Of a stretch of DNA of 64,000 nucleotides, positions 37,716 through 47,414 are shown piece by piece; position 1 is the stretch's first letter, and the number at the start of each line of letters is the position of its first letter. Both the position numbers and the translations under genes were made by a program. Under the pieces are notes generated by a model. The model did no database searches, had not been told where the DNA came from, and was given only the letters and a program-made list of their open reading frames with translations. This DNA is from Thiomicrospira pelophila DSM 1534 (GTDB lineage Bacteria; Pseudomonadota; Gammaproteobacteria; Thiomicrospirales; Thiomicrospiraceae): contig NZ_JOMR01000001.1 of NCBI RefSeq assembly GCF_000711195.1, positions 1,736,001 through 1,800,000 on the forward strand, in the 5' to 3' direction.

Positions 37716-38402
37716 ATGCCTAACATTCAACTTGATCCAAGTTGGTTAAAGTACTTGCAACCGGAGTTTGATAAAGCTTATATGCACAAACTTCGTGCTT
37801 TTCTGGTGGGCGAAAAGCAACTCGGCAAAACCATTCTACCAAAGTCGTCAGAATGGTTTAATGCGCTCAATAGCACGCCATTTGAGCAGGTTAAAGTGGT
37901 TATTCTTGGTCAAGATCCTTACCCCACGCCCGGCCATGCTCATGGCTTAAGTTTTTCCGTGTTGCCGGATGTTAAACCCTTACCTAAATCGCTGCTTAAC
38001 ATTAATAAGGAATTACTCAGCGATCTTAATATTGATAATTCAAGCTGCGGCTATTTAATGCCTTGGGCAAAACAAGGAGTTTTGTTGCTAAATGCGGTGT
38101 TAACGGTTGAAGCTAACCAGTCCAACTCGCACCAAAAACACGGCTGGGAAGTATTTACCGATGCTATTATTCATCAGCTTAACCAACACCGTTCCAACCT
38201 TGTGTTTATTTTATGGGGTGCTTATGCTCAAAAAAAAGGCGCCTTCATTGATGAAAGTCGACACCTAATTATTCGTAGCCCTCACCCCTCGCCTTTATCC
38301 GCCCACCGCGGTTTTTTTGGTAGCCGACCTTTTTCACAAACGAACACCTATCTTTTGCAACACAACCTAACCCCTATTAACTGGTCGCTTACCAAGGCGT
38401 AA
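37716..38402 (+). CDS. ung: uracil-DNA glycosylase
   Basis: 228 residues. The water-activating loop is VVILGQDPYPTPGHAHGLSFS, and the DNA-intercalation loop with His is SPHPSPLSAHRGFFGSRPFS. Family 1 UNG, removes uracil in base-excision repair. Located 5 bp after pdxH, so likely co-transcribed. Confidence 0.98.
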   Translation: MPNIQLDPSWLKYLQPEFDKAYMHKLRAFLVGEKQLGKTILPKSSEWFNALNSTPFEQVKVVILGQDPYPTPGHAHGLSFSVLPDVKPLPKSLLNINKELLSDLNIDNSSCGYLMPWAKQGVLLLNAVLTVEANQSNSHQKHGWEVFTDAIIHQLNQHRSNLVFILWGAYAQKKGAFIDESRHLIIRSPHPSPLSAHRGFFGSRPFSQTNTYLLQHNLTPINWSLTKA

Positions 38403-38511
38403 CCAGTTCTTTTTTCGACCATAATTCACCTAAGTGTAAACTCTATACTTCTTTACATACTGCTTTCGATAAGAGTATGATTGCAACAGTATTTTTTGGG
38501 GAAAAACCATT

Positions 38512-40266
38512 ATGAAACAACCTGCTCACGCTTCGTTCTGGAGCCGTCTTAAAATAGCGAGTTTAATTCGTTTATTATTGATTTTAATGGTCTTTGCCGG
38601 TATTTTTTTCACCAGCGTATTTCTCTACTTAAAAAGTCAGTTACAGCAATTGGTTGATCAACAACTTATCAATGAACCCGACCTAGCGATTGATCCCACT
38701 CTTCAACATTTGTTAAACAGTCTAGATTTTTTCATTTTGGCTGTCCTGATTACAATGTCATTGTTTTTAGCCTTAATGGTCGCCACTCTGGTCGGTAAGA
38801 TTGCACGACCGTTAGCCGCGATGCAAAAAGGCATCGAAGCCATTACGCACTCAAACGACTTTTCAAAACCTTTACCGGTCAGTTATCAAGATGAAATGGG
38901 CGCCGTGATTACCGCTTTTAATGGCTTAACTCAAAACCTAAAATCGGTATTTGATCAAACCAATACCAGCCTGTCGAAAGTAGCTAAAGGAGATTATAGT
39001 CAGCGCCTCAGCGTGAATGTAGGTGGCGATTTATTAGTATTCAAAAATTATGTAAATGATGCCATCTCAAGCCTAGAACGCACCATGCAATCACTCCAAA
39101 CAATCGCGGGTGCGTTATCACAAGGTGAATTTGACCAGCGTATGGATCAGTCGGTAGAAGGCCAGTTACGCTTGGAAGTAGATGACGCCATGCAAAGCCT
39201 GGACGAGGTGGTTGAGCAAATTAACCAAGTTATGTCAGGTGTTTCTAAATGCCACTTAAGTGCCCGCATTGAAGTAGACGGTAAAGGCCAACTTGCCAAG
39301 TTAATCAATCACACAAACCAAGCTATGAATACACTTGAACAAGGCTTATCAGGTATTTTTGTGGCGATTGATGCTTTAGCAGAGGGCGATTTATCCCATC
39401 AAATCCAAGGCCAATTCAGTGGCGAAATGGAACGCTTAAAAACTCATTTAAACACCGCAATGACACAGCTTAACCAAGCCATGACTGGGGTTAAAAGTAG
39501 CACTCAAGCAATGGAAAATACGGTACACGATATTGTGTCTAGTAATCTATCTCTTGAGGAACGCACACGCCAGCAAGCCTTATCGGTTGAACACAGTGCA
39601 CGAACACTAGAACAAATTACAATTTGTATCCAACAAGTGGCCGATCATGCTCGCCAAGCTAACCAATTAACCTTGCATGCCCGCGAACAAACCGAACAAG
39701 GTCGGAATGTTATGCAAGAATCCGTCGACAGCATGCATTCAATCCAGGACTCTAGCAAAAAAATAAACGACATTGTTAGCTTGATTGATAGCATTGCATT
39801 TCAAACTAATTTATTGGCGTTAAATGCATCAGTAGAGGCGGCAAGAGCGGGCGAACAAGGTCGCGGATTTGCGGTAGTCGCCAGTGAAGTACGACAACTA
39901 GCACAACGCTCGGCTGAAGCGTCTACCAATATTCGTCATTTGATAGAGCAAGTAGTACAACAGGTGAATCAAGGTGCGAATAAACTTGAGACCACTCAAG
40001 AAGCCTTCGAAGCCATTTTTCAAAGCATGCAAAGTGTGAATGATATAGTGAGCGAAATTGCAGTAAGCTCAGGAGAGCAAGCAGAAGGCATTGGACAAGT
40101 TAACCAATCGGTAAATCAATTGGACGAAGCGATTCAACAAAACGCGAGGATGGTACAGAACAATACCTCACTCGCGAATAATCTACAGAGTTTAGAGCAA
40201 AACTTACGCACCGAATCAGAACGCTTTACAACTGGCACACAACCTAGCTTAACGCATAAGCCATAA
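38512..40266 (+). CDS. methyl-accepting chemotaxis protein with poly-HAMP chain
   Basis: 584 residues. TM1 (about 18-42) and TM2 (about 72-97) enclose only about 30 periplasmic residues, so no conventional ligand domain. The cytosolic part starts with HAMP and then shows four or five HAMP-like modules marked by repeated acidic turns ([36 protein letters not shown]). The signalling tip is [21 protein letters not shown]. No C-terminal CheR pentapeptide is seen. It would feed CheA/CheW. Adjacent convergent MotA/MotB-like genes fit a motility theme. Confidence 0.92.
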   Translation: MKQPAHASFWSRLKIASLIRLLLILMVFAGIFFTSVFLYLKSQLQQLVDQQLINEPDLAIDPTLQHLLNSLDFFILAVLITMSLFLALMVATLVGKIARPLAAMQKGIEAITHSNDFSKPLPVSYQDEMGAVITAFNGLTQNLKSVFDQTNTSLSKVAKGDYSQRLSVNVGGDLLVFKNYVNDAISSLERTMQSLQTIAGALSQGEFDQRMDQSVEGQLRLEVDDAMQSLDEVVEQINQVMSGVSKCHLSARIEVDGKGQLAKLINHTNQAMNTLEQGLSGIFVAIDALAEGDLSHQIQGQFSGEMERLKTHLNTAMTQLNQAMTGVKSSTQAMENTVHDIVSSNLSLEERTRQQALSVEHSARTLEQITICIQQVADHARQANQLTLHAREQTEQGRNVMQESVDSMHSIQDSSKKINDIVSLIDSIAFQTNLLALNASVEAARAGEQGRGFAVVASEVRQLAQRSAEASTNIRHLIEQVVQQVNQGANKLETTQEAFEAIFQSMQSVNDIVSEIAVSSGEQAEGIGQVNQSVNQLDEAIQQNARMVQNNTSLANNLQSLEQNLRTESERFTTGTQPSLTHKP

Positions 40267-40279
40267 ATTGAGGTGCTGA

Positions 40280-40954
40280 TTATTTGCGGGTAAAGCCCGC
40301 ATTAATCACGATATTGACACGTCGATTTTGGCCTTTCCCTTCTAGGGTTTCATTACTCGCCACTGGACGGTGTTCACCAAAACCAGCAACCGAAAAATAG
40401 TCGTTACGTAAGCCGGAGTTTCGATGTAACAACTGCATCACATTTTGCGCTCGCATGGTACTCAAAAACCAGTTATTTCGTAAAATTGAACCGTTTGGAA
40501 TGGGGTCATTATCGGTATGCCCTTCTACCACCACCTCAACACGCCAATCCATACCATCTTGATCCGCCTCTTGAATAATACGTTGGCCTAGCTCAGTTTC
40601 ATGCGCATTAAACACGGCAATGCCTGACAGCAAGGTAGACACTTGAGATAATTCTGCCGCCAAACCTGGTGACACTTCAAAGCCACCCCGCTCAAACGCT
40701 TCAGGATGTGAAATTGACAAAAAAATCCCCTGTGTATTGCGGTTGACATTAATGTATTGCAGATTATAGCTTTGCACCGCTTGGGACAAACTTAGATAAC
40801 TTTGATCTAACTGATCATCTGTCCAGTTTTGAATGCGTGAGATTTCTGTATGATTGAGTGCCAACATCATAATAAAAAAAGTGATTAACAAGGTCACCAC
40901 ATCGGCGAAGGACAACAACCAGCCGTTGCGCGCTTTTAGAGAGGCCGCACTCAC
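40280..40954 (-). CDS. MotB-like OmpA-domain protein, copy 2
   Basis: 224 residues. One N-terminal helix carries the stator Asp (SFADVVTLLITFFIMML). The C-terminal OmpA/MotB peptidoglycan-binding domain has VVEGHTDNDPIPNGS, then LSTMRAQNVMQLLH, then VAGFGEHRP. It is the last gene of a three-gene run and overlaps the preceding MotB-like gene by 4 bp (ATGA). A stator subunit anchored to peptidoglycan is the natural reading. Which of the two paralogues pairs with the MotA-like protein is unknown. Confidence 0.88.
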   Translation of the reverse strand: MSAASLKARNGWLLSFADVVTLLITFFIMMLALNHTEISRIQNWTDDQLDQSYLSLSQAVQSYNLQYINVNRNTQGIFLSISHPEAFERGGFEVSPGLAAELSQVSTLLSGIAVFNAHETELGQRIIQEADQDGMDWRVEVVVEGHTDNDPIPNGSILRNNWFLSTMRAQNVMQLLHRNSGLRNDYFSVAGFGEHRPVASNETLEGKGQNRRVNIVINAGFTRK

Positions 40955-41694
40955 AGCTCAGGCTCCAAGATTGGAACCGGGTCAACCATTTGGGGTACCA
41001 GGTAGAGTTCGATGCGACGATTTTCGGCATCGTTTGGATTATTTGTAATTGGATGAAAACTGCCGTAACCAGCCATTGAATAAACACTCGGCTCTAAGTC
41101 AACACGAGCTTGCAAATATTGCATCAACTCGTAGGCACGGTGGGTACTAAGTTCGATATTGTCACGATAGCGTGCACCTGAGGCTAAAGGAATCGCATCC
41201 GTATGGCCTTCTACACTCATCGTAAAGGTTACCTCAAAACCCGCTTGCTCTATCATTTTGATCCAACGTTCATAGCGCTGATTAATGTGATCTAATTCCA
41301 ACTCATCTAAAACACGTGAGAGTTCATTTAGATACGGAAAATAACGTGGATTAATATCGGCACGAGCCGGTTCAAATAAAGGGGCACTCTCAAACAGTTC
41401 AGGGTCAATCGTAATACGGATACCCTTTGAATAGGTATTTTCTACCTCCATCCAGGCCAAACTGTCACGGTGTTTGATTTCACGGACCTCATTATGCAGG
41501 CCAGTCATTATTTTTTGATAAGCACGTTTGGGCGGGATGGTTTCCATTTCTGAGATGGTCATAATCAACACAAAAAACGTTAACAACGCGGTAAACACGT
41601 CCGCAAAGGTCATCATCCATATGCGGTTACGTTTAAAAGAACTGATTTGAAGTTGTTCATGAGTAATCAGAGCAGAGTTAGGTTTTACCGACAT
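40951..41694 (-). CDS. MotB-like OmpA-domain protein, copy 1
   Basis: 247 residues. N-terminal helix with the Asp (MTFADVFTALLTFFVLIMT), a longer linker than copy 2 (about 65 residues), and an OmpA-like domain with MSVEGHTDAIPLASG and MAGYGSFHPI. It lies 22 bp after the MotA-like gene. The two MotB paralogues are clearly divergent from each other, so a recent tandem duplication is unlikely. Confidence 0.88.
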   Translation of the reverse strand: MSVKPNSALITHEQLQISSFKRNRIWMMTFADVFTALLTFFVLIMTISEMETIPPKRAYQKIMTGLHNEVREIKHRDSLAWMEVENTYSKGIRITIDPELFESAPLFEPARADINPRYFPYLNELSRVLDELELDHINQRYERWIKMIEQAGFEVTFTMSVEGHTDAIPLASGARYRDNIELSTHRAYELMQYLQARVDLEPSVYSMAGYGSFHPITNNPNDAENRRIELYLVPQMVDPVPILEPEL

Positions 41695-41716
41695 CTCAGC
41701 CTCCTAAAGCTCATGA

Positions 41717-42541
41717 CTAATGACGATTTTCAAGCCGTTCTTTAGTTTTCTCATTTACAAAACTGAGCATGCTTTCCATGACCAGCATCGGCGATTGTCC
41801 CAATTTCAAACCGACAACCCCACGGATAATAACTTCATTCTTGAGTGTTTCGGCTTCGGATAACACCTTTAACTTTCCGGCTATTGGAATATAAAAAAGA
41901 TTTGCAAACAATACGCCATAAAAAGTAGTGACCAAGGCCAAACCCATGCCGGCTAACAACCCAGCCAACATATCTTCAGAGCCGCCTTCGTAAACATCGC
42001 CGCCAGCACCGCCAACGTGGGAAGTCATCATAATAATCAACCCCATCACGGTTCCCATCATACCGAAGGCGGGCGAATAAGATGCCATGTTATTAAATAA
42101 CTCTTGGCATTGCATGTGCCGAAGCTGGGTGTTGTATTGACGGTTATTCACACTCGCGAGAAGTTGACTTTGATCTTGATAAACCATCATTTCAGTCAGC
42201 GAGAAACGCAGAAAATCATCGTCCACATTATCAATCTCACGCTCTAAGCTGAGCAATCCTTGTTTATGAGAAATGTGACTCAAACGTTCAACTTCATGAA
42301 TGATATTATCAACCTTGCTAGGTTCCGACACCACCACCTTAACAAAACCACGAAACACACAGCCCAACATATTTAATGGGTAATTCACCAAGACAGCCGC
42401 CAGGGTTCCACCCAGTACCACCAACAAGCCTTGCCAGTTAAAAAACGAACCAATAATTTGACCACTATCTTTATCCACCATGCTTAACAGCACAATGATT
42501 AATCCAAATAACAAACCCAGAATAGTGGCTGACTTACTCAT
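41717..42541 (-). CDS. MotA-like stator protein
   Basis: 274 residues, four hydrophobic helices. TM1-2: ATILGLLFGLIIVLLSMV and WQGLLVVLGGTLAAVLVNYP. The TM3 proline region is MASYSPAFGMMGTVMGLIIMM and TM4 is MGLALVTTFYGVLFANLF. Such proteins form the proton- or sodium-conducting channel of the flagellar motor with MotB. First gene of the unit MotA-MotB1-MotB2. No other flagellar gene is in the window. Confidence 0.9.
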   Translation of the reverse strand: MSKSATILGLLFGLIIVLLSMVDKDSGQIIGSFFNWQGLLVVLGGTLAAVLVNYPLNMLGCVFRGFVKVVVSEPSKVDNIIHEVERLSHISHKQGLLSLEREIDNVDDDFLRFSLTEMMVYQDQSQLLASVNNRQYNTQLRHMQCQELFNNMASYSPAFGMMGTVMGLIIMMTSHVGGAGGDVYEGGSEDMLAGLLAGMGLALVTTFYGVLFANLFYIPIAGKLKVLSEAETLKNEVIIRGVVGLKLGQSPMLVMESMLSFVNEKTKERLENRH

Positions 42542-42550
42542 GATGAAACC

Positions 42551-43270
42551 TTATTTATCAGTTAAATGGGGTGTTTGATGGGATTGATACCAACTTCGTG
42601 CCGCTTGATTAATTTCTTCTACACTCATATTGGTTGTATCTAATGGCGGGCTGATATAAAGATCAATCACCCCCGCCGTTCGTATTAAGCTATTTTTAGG
42701 CCAAAACTGCCCAGCATTATGCGCAACCAAATAAACTGGCACGCCGGTTTCCTTAGCTAACATAGCCGCGCCCTTATTGATTTTTCCGGTAGTACCGCTT
42801 GGCACACGCGTGCCTTCGGGGAAAATTACCACCCAATCGTGCCGTTCTAATAATTGTGTACGCCCCTGGTCAATCAACTGCTTCAAAGCCTGTCTTCCGG
42901 CTTTACGATCAATCGCAATTGGCTTTAGCATCGCCATGGTCCAACCAAAAATAGGAATCTGTAGGATTTCTTTTTTCAAGACATAATTTTGACGTGGAAA
43001 CACGCGCTGAATCGCGATAGTCTCCCAAGCGGATTCGTGATGCGACATAATAATACTGGGTGTGCTAGTATCAATATGTTCTTTTCCATGCACCCGATAA
43101 GTCAGACCACAGGTCACTTTTAACCACCAGAGCGTGAGTCCTGTCCAATTTTGCAAAAAAGCATAACGCACTCTAACCGGCGCTACCCATAAAAGCTGAG
43201 CTAGAATGCCAAAAACAAAAATCAAAAGCCCGCGCCCAATTTCAAACGCTAACGAACGTAATAACAACAT
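42551..43270 (-). CDS. plsC: 1-acyl-sn-glycerol-3-phosphate acyltransferase
   Basis: 239 residues. Acyltransferase motif I SHHESAWET (HX4E, a variant of HX4D seen in one PlsC subgroup), motif III FPEGTRVPSG, and GVPVYLVAHNAG. N-terminal hydrophobic segment binds the inner membrane. It makes phosphatidic acid. An ATG at 43270, five bases after the gmhB stop, was chosen over upstream GTG codons. Confidence 0.93.
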   Translation of the reverse strand: MLLLRSLAFEIGRGLLIFVFGILAQLLWVAPVRVRYAFLQNWTGLTLWWLKVTCGLTYRVHGKEHIDTSTPSIIMSHHESAWETIAIQRVFPRQNYVLKKEILQIPIFGWTMAMLKPIAIDRKAGRQALKQLIDQGRTQLLERHDWVVIFPEGTRVPSGTTGKINKGAAMLAKETGVPVYLVAHNAGQFWPKNSLIRTAGVIDLYISPPLDTTNMSVEEINQAARSWYQSHQTPHLTDK

Positions 43271-43275
43271 GATTT

Positions 43276-43815
43276 TCAAGCTAACCACTCCTCAACGAAT
43301 TCGTATAAGTTCGCATAAACAGGGACATTTTGCAAACATTTATCACCCGAGGCTAAACTACGTTCACCCTTACCGGTTCGAACTAAAAAAGGCTGTAAAC
43401 CCAACATTTTGGCCGCCTGAATATCGGCTAAGCTATCACCTACCATCGGCATACCTTTTAAGGCACAGTCATAACGCAGCTCAATCGCGCGTAACATCCC
43501 GTCTAAAGGTTTACGACACACCGAACCGCAATCACTCAAATAAGGCGAATAATTCAACCAATCTACCCGACCACCATGTTCTTGCAGTAATTTTTGCATT
43601 TTCATATGCATTTGGCTTAGAGTGGCCCGATCATAATAACGGCGTTTAATGCCTGACTGATTGGTCGCTACTGCTACCGTCCAACCGGCTTTATTTAAAC
43701 GCGCAATCGCTTCTAAACTGCCTGAGATAGGTTGCCACTCACCAGCCGATTTAATGAAGTTATCTGAATCTTCATTTATCACGCCATCCCGATCCAGCAC
43801 AATAATTTTTGTCAT
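43276..43815 (-). CDS. gmhB: D-glycero-beta-D-manno-heptose-1,7-bisphosphate 7-phosphatase
   Basis: 179 residues. HAD motif I LDRDGVINEDSDNF, motif II ATNQSG, a Cys/His zinc loop (LSDCGSVCRKP) and motif IV VGDSLADIQAAK. It acts in ADP-heptose synthesis for the LPS core. It is followed immediately by plsC, both envelope-lipid genes. Order glyQ-glyS-gmhB-plsC is the usual gammaproteobacterial one. Confidence 0.96.
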   Translation of the reverse strand: MTKIIVLDRDGVINEDSDNFIKSAGEWQPISGSLEAIARLNKAGWTVAVATNQSGIKRRYYDRATLSQMHMKMQKLLQEHGGRVDWLNYSPYLSDCGSVCRKPLDGMLRAIELRYDCALKGMPMVGDSLADIQAAKMLGLQPFLVRTGKGERSLASGDKCLQNVPVYANLYEFVEEWLA

Positions 43816-43854
43816 GAGCGTCTGTTAGCTCCCATTATGTCTTTTTGTGTCTTA

Positions 43855-43880
43855 TAAAAAACCACCAGGCCTGGTGGTTT
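43855..43880 (-). terminator. palindrome-based terminator of glyS
   Basis: On the minus strand the 18-bp palindrome is followed directly by TTTTTTAT, 30 bases after the glyS stop. This is the clearest case where the repeat itself looks like an intrinsic terminator. Confidence 0.7.
43861..43878. repeat. 18-bp palindrome ACCACCAGGCCTGGTGGT, intergenic
   Basis: Full-length copy between glyS and gmhB. Confidence 0.95.
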
Positions 43881-43908
43881 CTTAGTAACTTGAATAATTC
43901 ATATCGAA

Positions 43909-45981
43909 TTACAAGCGCGATATATCAGCAACGGCCAAAAATAGCTGATGAATCTGGTTCAACATCGCTAGTCGGTTACGCTTTAAGGTTTCATCTTCGG
44001 CCATCACCATAACTTGATCAAAAAACTGATCGACCGGCTCGCGAATTTGTGCCAAGGTGGTTAACGCCTGGGTGTAGTTCCGATCGGCGATTTGCGAGCT
44101 AACTTGTTCACGCAAGGCTTCAATCGCCTGCCAAAGTTGAGTTTCAACGGCTTGTTCAAACAAGCTTGAGTCCACCTCTTGCGGCCATTCTCCTTCAATT
44201 TTGCGAAGGATATTCTGAATACGTTTGTTCGCGGCACTCAAGCTTTCAGCCTCAGGCAAGGCGGCAAACGCACGCACCGCATCGATACGTTTTGAAAAAT
44301 CAATCGGATGTGCCGGACGGCATACACGCACAGCTTCAAATGCTTCGGCACTAATGCCTTGATCGGCATAATAGGCTTTTAGGCGACTGATAATGAAATC
44401 ATAGATCGCATTCACCAACTCAGGCGACGACTCGACTTTAGGATGCAAGTTTAAACTGGCTTCAATTAAATACTGTAAATCTAGGTCCAGTTCTTTTTCG
44501 ATCATAATTCGGATCAAACCCAATGCGGCACGACGCAAGGCAAACGGATCTTTGTCACCGGTAGGTAATTCACCAATGCCATAAATACCGGTAATGGTAT
44601 CTAGTTTATCGGCAATGGCTAGTGTTTGCGCTAAGGCCGTGTCTGGCAAACCATCACCACCAAAGCGCGGCTTGTATTGTTGATCTAAACTGTCAGCCAC
44701 ATCCGCCTGCTCGTTTTGAGCTAACGCATAATAACGCCCCATCACGCCCTGCAACTCTGGAAATTCGCCCACCATCAAGGTCATTAAATCGCATTTTGAT
44801 AAACGCGCCGCACGCTCAGCCAACTCACTCGCTACGCCCAATGGACGCGCAATTTTGACGGCCAAACTTTCTAAACGCTCAATTTTGTCATACAAGGTGC
44901 CCAGTTTTTGTTGAAAAACCACGGTTTTTAAGCTCGGTAGTAAGTCATCCAGCGGTTGTTTTCGATCTTGATTCCAGAAAAATTTAGCATCCGACAAACG
45001 CGGGCGAATCACACGTTCATTACCGGAAATAACAGACTGCGGATTAGTACTTTCAATATTACACACCGTAATAAACTTAGCTTGCAATTTGCCTTTAGGG
45101 TCCAATAAATGGAAGAATTTTTGATGGCCTTTCATCGCTGAAATCAAACATTCTGGAGGCACGCTCAAAAAGTCTTCATCAAATGAGCCCACTACGGCCG
45201 TTGGCCATTCGTTTAACGCCGTTACTTCTTCCAGTAAATCTTCATCAATCACCGCTTCACCACCGGACTGGCTGGCGATAGCCAATACTTGCTGGCGAAT
45301 TACTGCTTGACGCTCGGCGAAGTCGGCTAAAACATAACCTTGCTTTTTGAGCACAGTTGAATAATCAGCCGGCGTATCAATTACAATCTCTTGTGGTGCA
45401 TGGAAACGATGGCCGCGCGTAACGTTAGAAGCTGTTTTACCTAAAATAGTAGCGGGCACAACTTGCTCACCTAATAACATTAATACCCAATGTACCGGAC
45501 GCACAAACTCAACATCCGAAGCACCCCAGCGCATACGTTTAGGAATCGGTAATTTAGCTAAAGAGCTTTCCACCAGGCCTGGTAATAGGTCGCCTGTTGT
45601 TTGACCTTTGACCGCCTGCTCATACACCATCCAGGTGCCTTTATCGGTTTCGATTTCCATCAAGTCATTGACACCTACACCGCATGAACGCGCAAAACCT
45701 TCTAAGGCTTTTGTAGGATTTCCTTCCGCATCAAAGGCCGCTTTTTTCGCCGGCCCTTTGCGCTCCACCACCTTATCGGCTTGTGCCATATCCAGTGCTT
45801 GAACCCACACCGCTAGACGGCGTGGTGCGGCGTAAATTGTAACCGTTTCAAAACTTAAATCGGCTTGCTCCAAACCTTCCGTTAAACCCCTTGCAAAGGC
45901 TTCTGACAATTTCTTAAGCGCTTTTGGAGGCAATTCTTCTGTACCGATTTCAACTAAAAAATCTTCGCGAACCGAACTCAT
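43909..45981 (-). CDS. glyS: glycyl-tRNA synthetase beta subunit
   Basis: 690 residues, normal for GlyS. The start [38 protein letters not shown], and RGHRFHAP are characteristic, followed by an HD-like region and a C-terminal anticodon-binding domain. It overlaps the glyQ stop by 4 bp (ATGA). The palindrome copy at 45571 is read as L-P-G-L-V. Confidence 0.98.
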   Translation of the reverse strand: MSSVREDFLVEIGTEELPPKALKKLSEAFARGLTEGLEQADLSFETVTIYAAPRRLAVWVQALDMAQADKVVERKGPAKKAAFDAEGNPTKALEGFARSCGVGVNDLMEIETDKGTWMVYEQAVKGQTTGDLLPGLVESSLAKLPIPKRMRWGASDVEFVRPVHWVLMLLGEQVVPATILGKTASNVTRGHRFHAPQEIVIDTPADYSTVLKKQGYVLADFAERQAVIRQQVLAIASQSGGEAVIDEDLLEEVTALNEWPTAVVGSFDEDFLSVPPECLISAMKGHQKFFHLLDPKGKLQAKFITVCNIESTNPQSVISGNERVIRPRLSDAKFFWNQDRKQPLDDLLPSLKTVVFQQKLGTLYDKIERLESLAVKIARPLGVASELAERAARLSKCDLMTLMVGEFPELQGVMGRYYALAQNEQADVADSLDQQYKPRFGGDGLPDTALAQTLAIADKLDTITGIYGIGELPTGDKDPFALRRAALGLIRIMIEKELDLDLQYLIEASLNLHPKVESSPELVNAIYDFIISRLKAYYADQGISAEAFEAVRVCRPAHPIDFSKRIDAVRAFAALPEAESLSAANKRIQNILRKIEGEWPQEVDSSLFEQAVETQLWQAIEALREQVSSQIADRNYTQALTTLAQIREPVDQFFDQVMVMAEDETLKRNRLAMLNQIHQLFLAVADISRL
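45571..45584. repeat. ACCAGGCCTGGT palindrome (in gene)
   Basis: Perfect 12-bp core in glyS, read on the minus strand as L-P-G-L-V. Confidence 0.9.
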
Positions 45982-46910
45982 ACTGATGCCTCCTGTGCAT
46001 GTTTCACTAAAGGGAAGCCCAAGGCTTCACGGCCTGTATAATAGGCTTCGGCCACCGCTCGCGCCATAGTACGCACTCGCCCGATAAAACGTGCACGCTC
46101 TGTAACACTTATCGCATGACGCGCATCTAATAAGTTAAAAGTATGAGAGGCTTTTAAAACCTGCTCATAAGCCGGTAGAGGCAACTTGGCTTCAATCAGC
46201 TGCTTAAAGGCTTGCTCACATTCATCAAATTGACGGAATAATACGTCGGTATTGGCATATTCAAAGTTATAGGTCGACATTTCGACTTCATTTTGATGAA
46301 AAACATCCCCATAAGTGACTTTTCCGCTTGTGCCATCCACCCAAACTAAATCGTATACGCTATTCACACCCTGCAAATACATGGCAATACGTTCAAGACC
46401 ATAAGTGATCTCGCCGGTAACTGGACGACACTCTAGTCCACCTACCTGCTGAAAATAGGTAAACTGCGTAACTTCCATTCCGTTCAACCAAACTTCCCAG
46501 CCCAAGCCCCAGGCCCCTAGAGTTGGGGATTCCCAGTTATCTTCAACAAAACGAATGTCGTGCTCTAACGGATCCAAGCCCAACATCTTTAAGGAGTCTA
46601 AATACAATTCTTGGATATTTTCCGGTGAAGGCTTCAACATCACTTGAAACTGATAATAGTGCTGTAAACGGTTTGGGTTTTCACCATAACGACCATCCGT
46701 TGGACGACGACTTGGCTGCACATAAGCCGCTCGCCATGGCTCTGGACCAATTGAACGTAAGAAAGTAGCCGGATGAAAGGTACCTGCACCCATTTCATTA
46801 TCATAGGGTTGCATCACGACACAGCCCTGTTCAGCCCAAAAGGATTGCAGGCTTTGAATTAAGCCCTGAAAAGTATGGATACCCGCTGTGCGGTTATTAG
46901 CGTTTGACAC
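45978..46910 (-). CDS. glyQ: glycyl-tRNA synthetase alpha subunit
   Basis: 310 residues from the GTG at 46910, which has GGGG seven bases upstream; a TTG six codons earlier is possible. It matches the family strongly: [55 protein letters not shown]. It forms the alpha2beta2 enzyme with GlyS, so the class II catalytic core lies here. Confidence 0.98.
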   Translation of the reverse strand: MSNANNRTAGIHTFQGLIQSLQSFWAEQGCVVMQPYDNEMGAGTFHPATFLRSIGPEPWRAAYVQPSRRPTDGRYGENPNRLQHYYQFQVMLKPSPENIQELYLDSLKMLGLDPLEHDIRFVEDNWESPTLGAWGLGWEVWLNGMEVTQFTYFQQVGGLECRPVTGEITYGLERIAMYLQGVNSVYDLVWVDGTSGKVTYGDVFHQNEVEMSTYNFEYANTDVLFRQFDECEQAFKQLIEAKLPLPAYEQVLKASHTFNLLDARHAISVTERARFIGRVRTMARAVAEAYYTGREALGFPLVKHAQEASV

Positions 46911-47033
46911 AAAAGAACCCCTAGACAATAATCTACGCCATCACATGACCTACGCTAACCAAGCGCGGTTACTAGGATTGACCGTACATTTCTAACAAAA
47001 AAATTAGCCTGATTATACCCTAAAGGAATCCTG

Positions 47034-47270
47034 ATGAACACGCATCAACTCAATGCAAAAGGCTTAAAGTGCCCAATGCCAGTTATCAAGCTTCAACAAT
47101 TAGTCCGCCAACTTTCAGTTGGAGATCAAATTGAAATCGCTTGTACCGACCCCGCCGCTGAAAAAGACATTCGAAGCTGGTGCAAAATAAACCGTCACCC
47201 ATTCTTAAACGTCAAATCAGAAATAGATCATCTGCTCATTTACATTCAAATTGATGGCAGAAAAAGCTAA
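47034..47270 (+). CDS. TusA/SirA-type sulfur carrier protein
   Basis: 78 residues. The conserved Cys-Pro-x-Pro is in LKCPMPVIKLQQLVRQL. It handles persulfide sulfur for tRNA thiolation or, in sulfur oxidisers, for rDsr/Hdr-linked sulfur metabolism. Which of these applies is not clear from context. AAAGGA six bases before ATG. Confidence 0.9.
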   Translation: MNTHQLNAKGLKCPMPVIKLQQLVRQLSVGDQIEIACTDPAAEKDIRSWCKINRHPFLNVKSEIDHLLIYIQIDGRKS

Positions 47271-47414
47271 TTTATTCGTTTTTTATAAAAAAACTTAACT
47301 TTTTTGACTTTCCTACTTCACTCGCACAACTTTTGTAAGCTATAATCGACGCACAAACACCATAATAAGATTTTTCTACTAGATTAGAAAAACGTGAAAG
47401 GAGTAGGCATTGCT

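Noticed and set aside
40280-42541. Zorya-type anti-phage system (ZorA/ZorB)
   Set aside because: The MotA-like protein lacks the long cytosolic coiled-coil tail of ZorA, and no ZorC/ZorD or helicase/nuclease gene is adjacent. Neighbours are plsC and a chemoreceptor.
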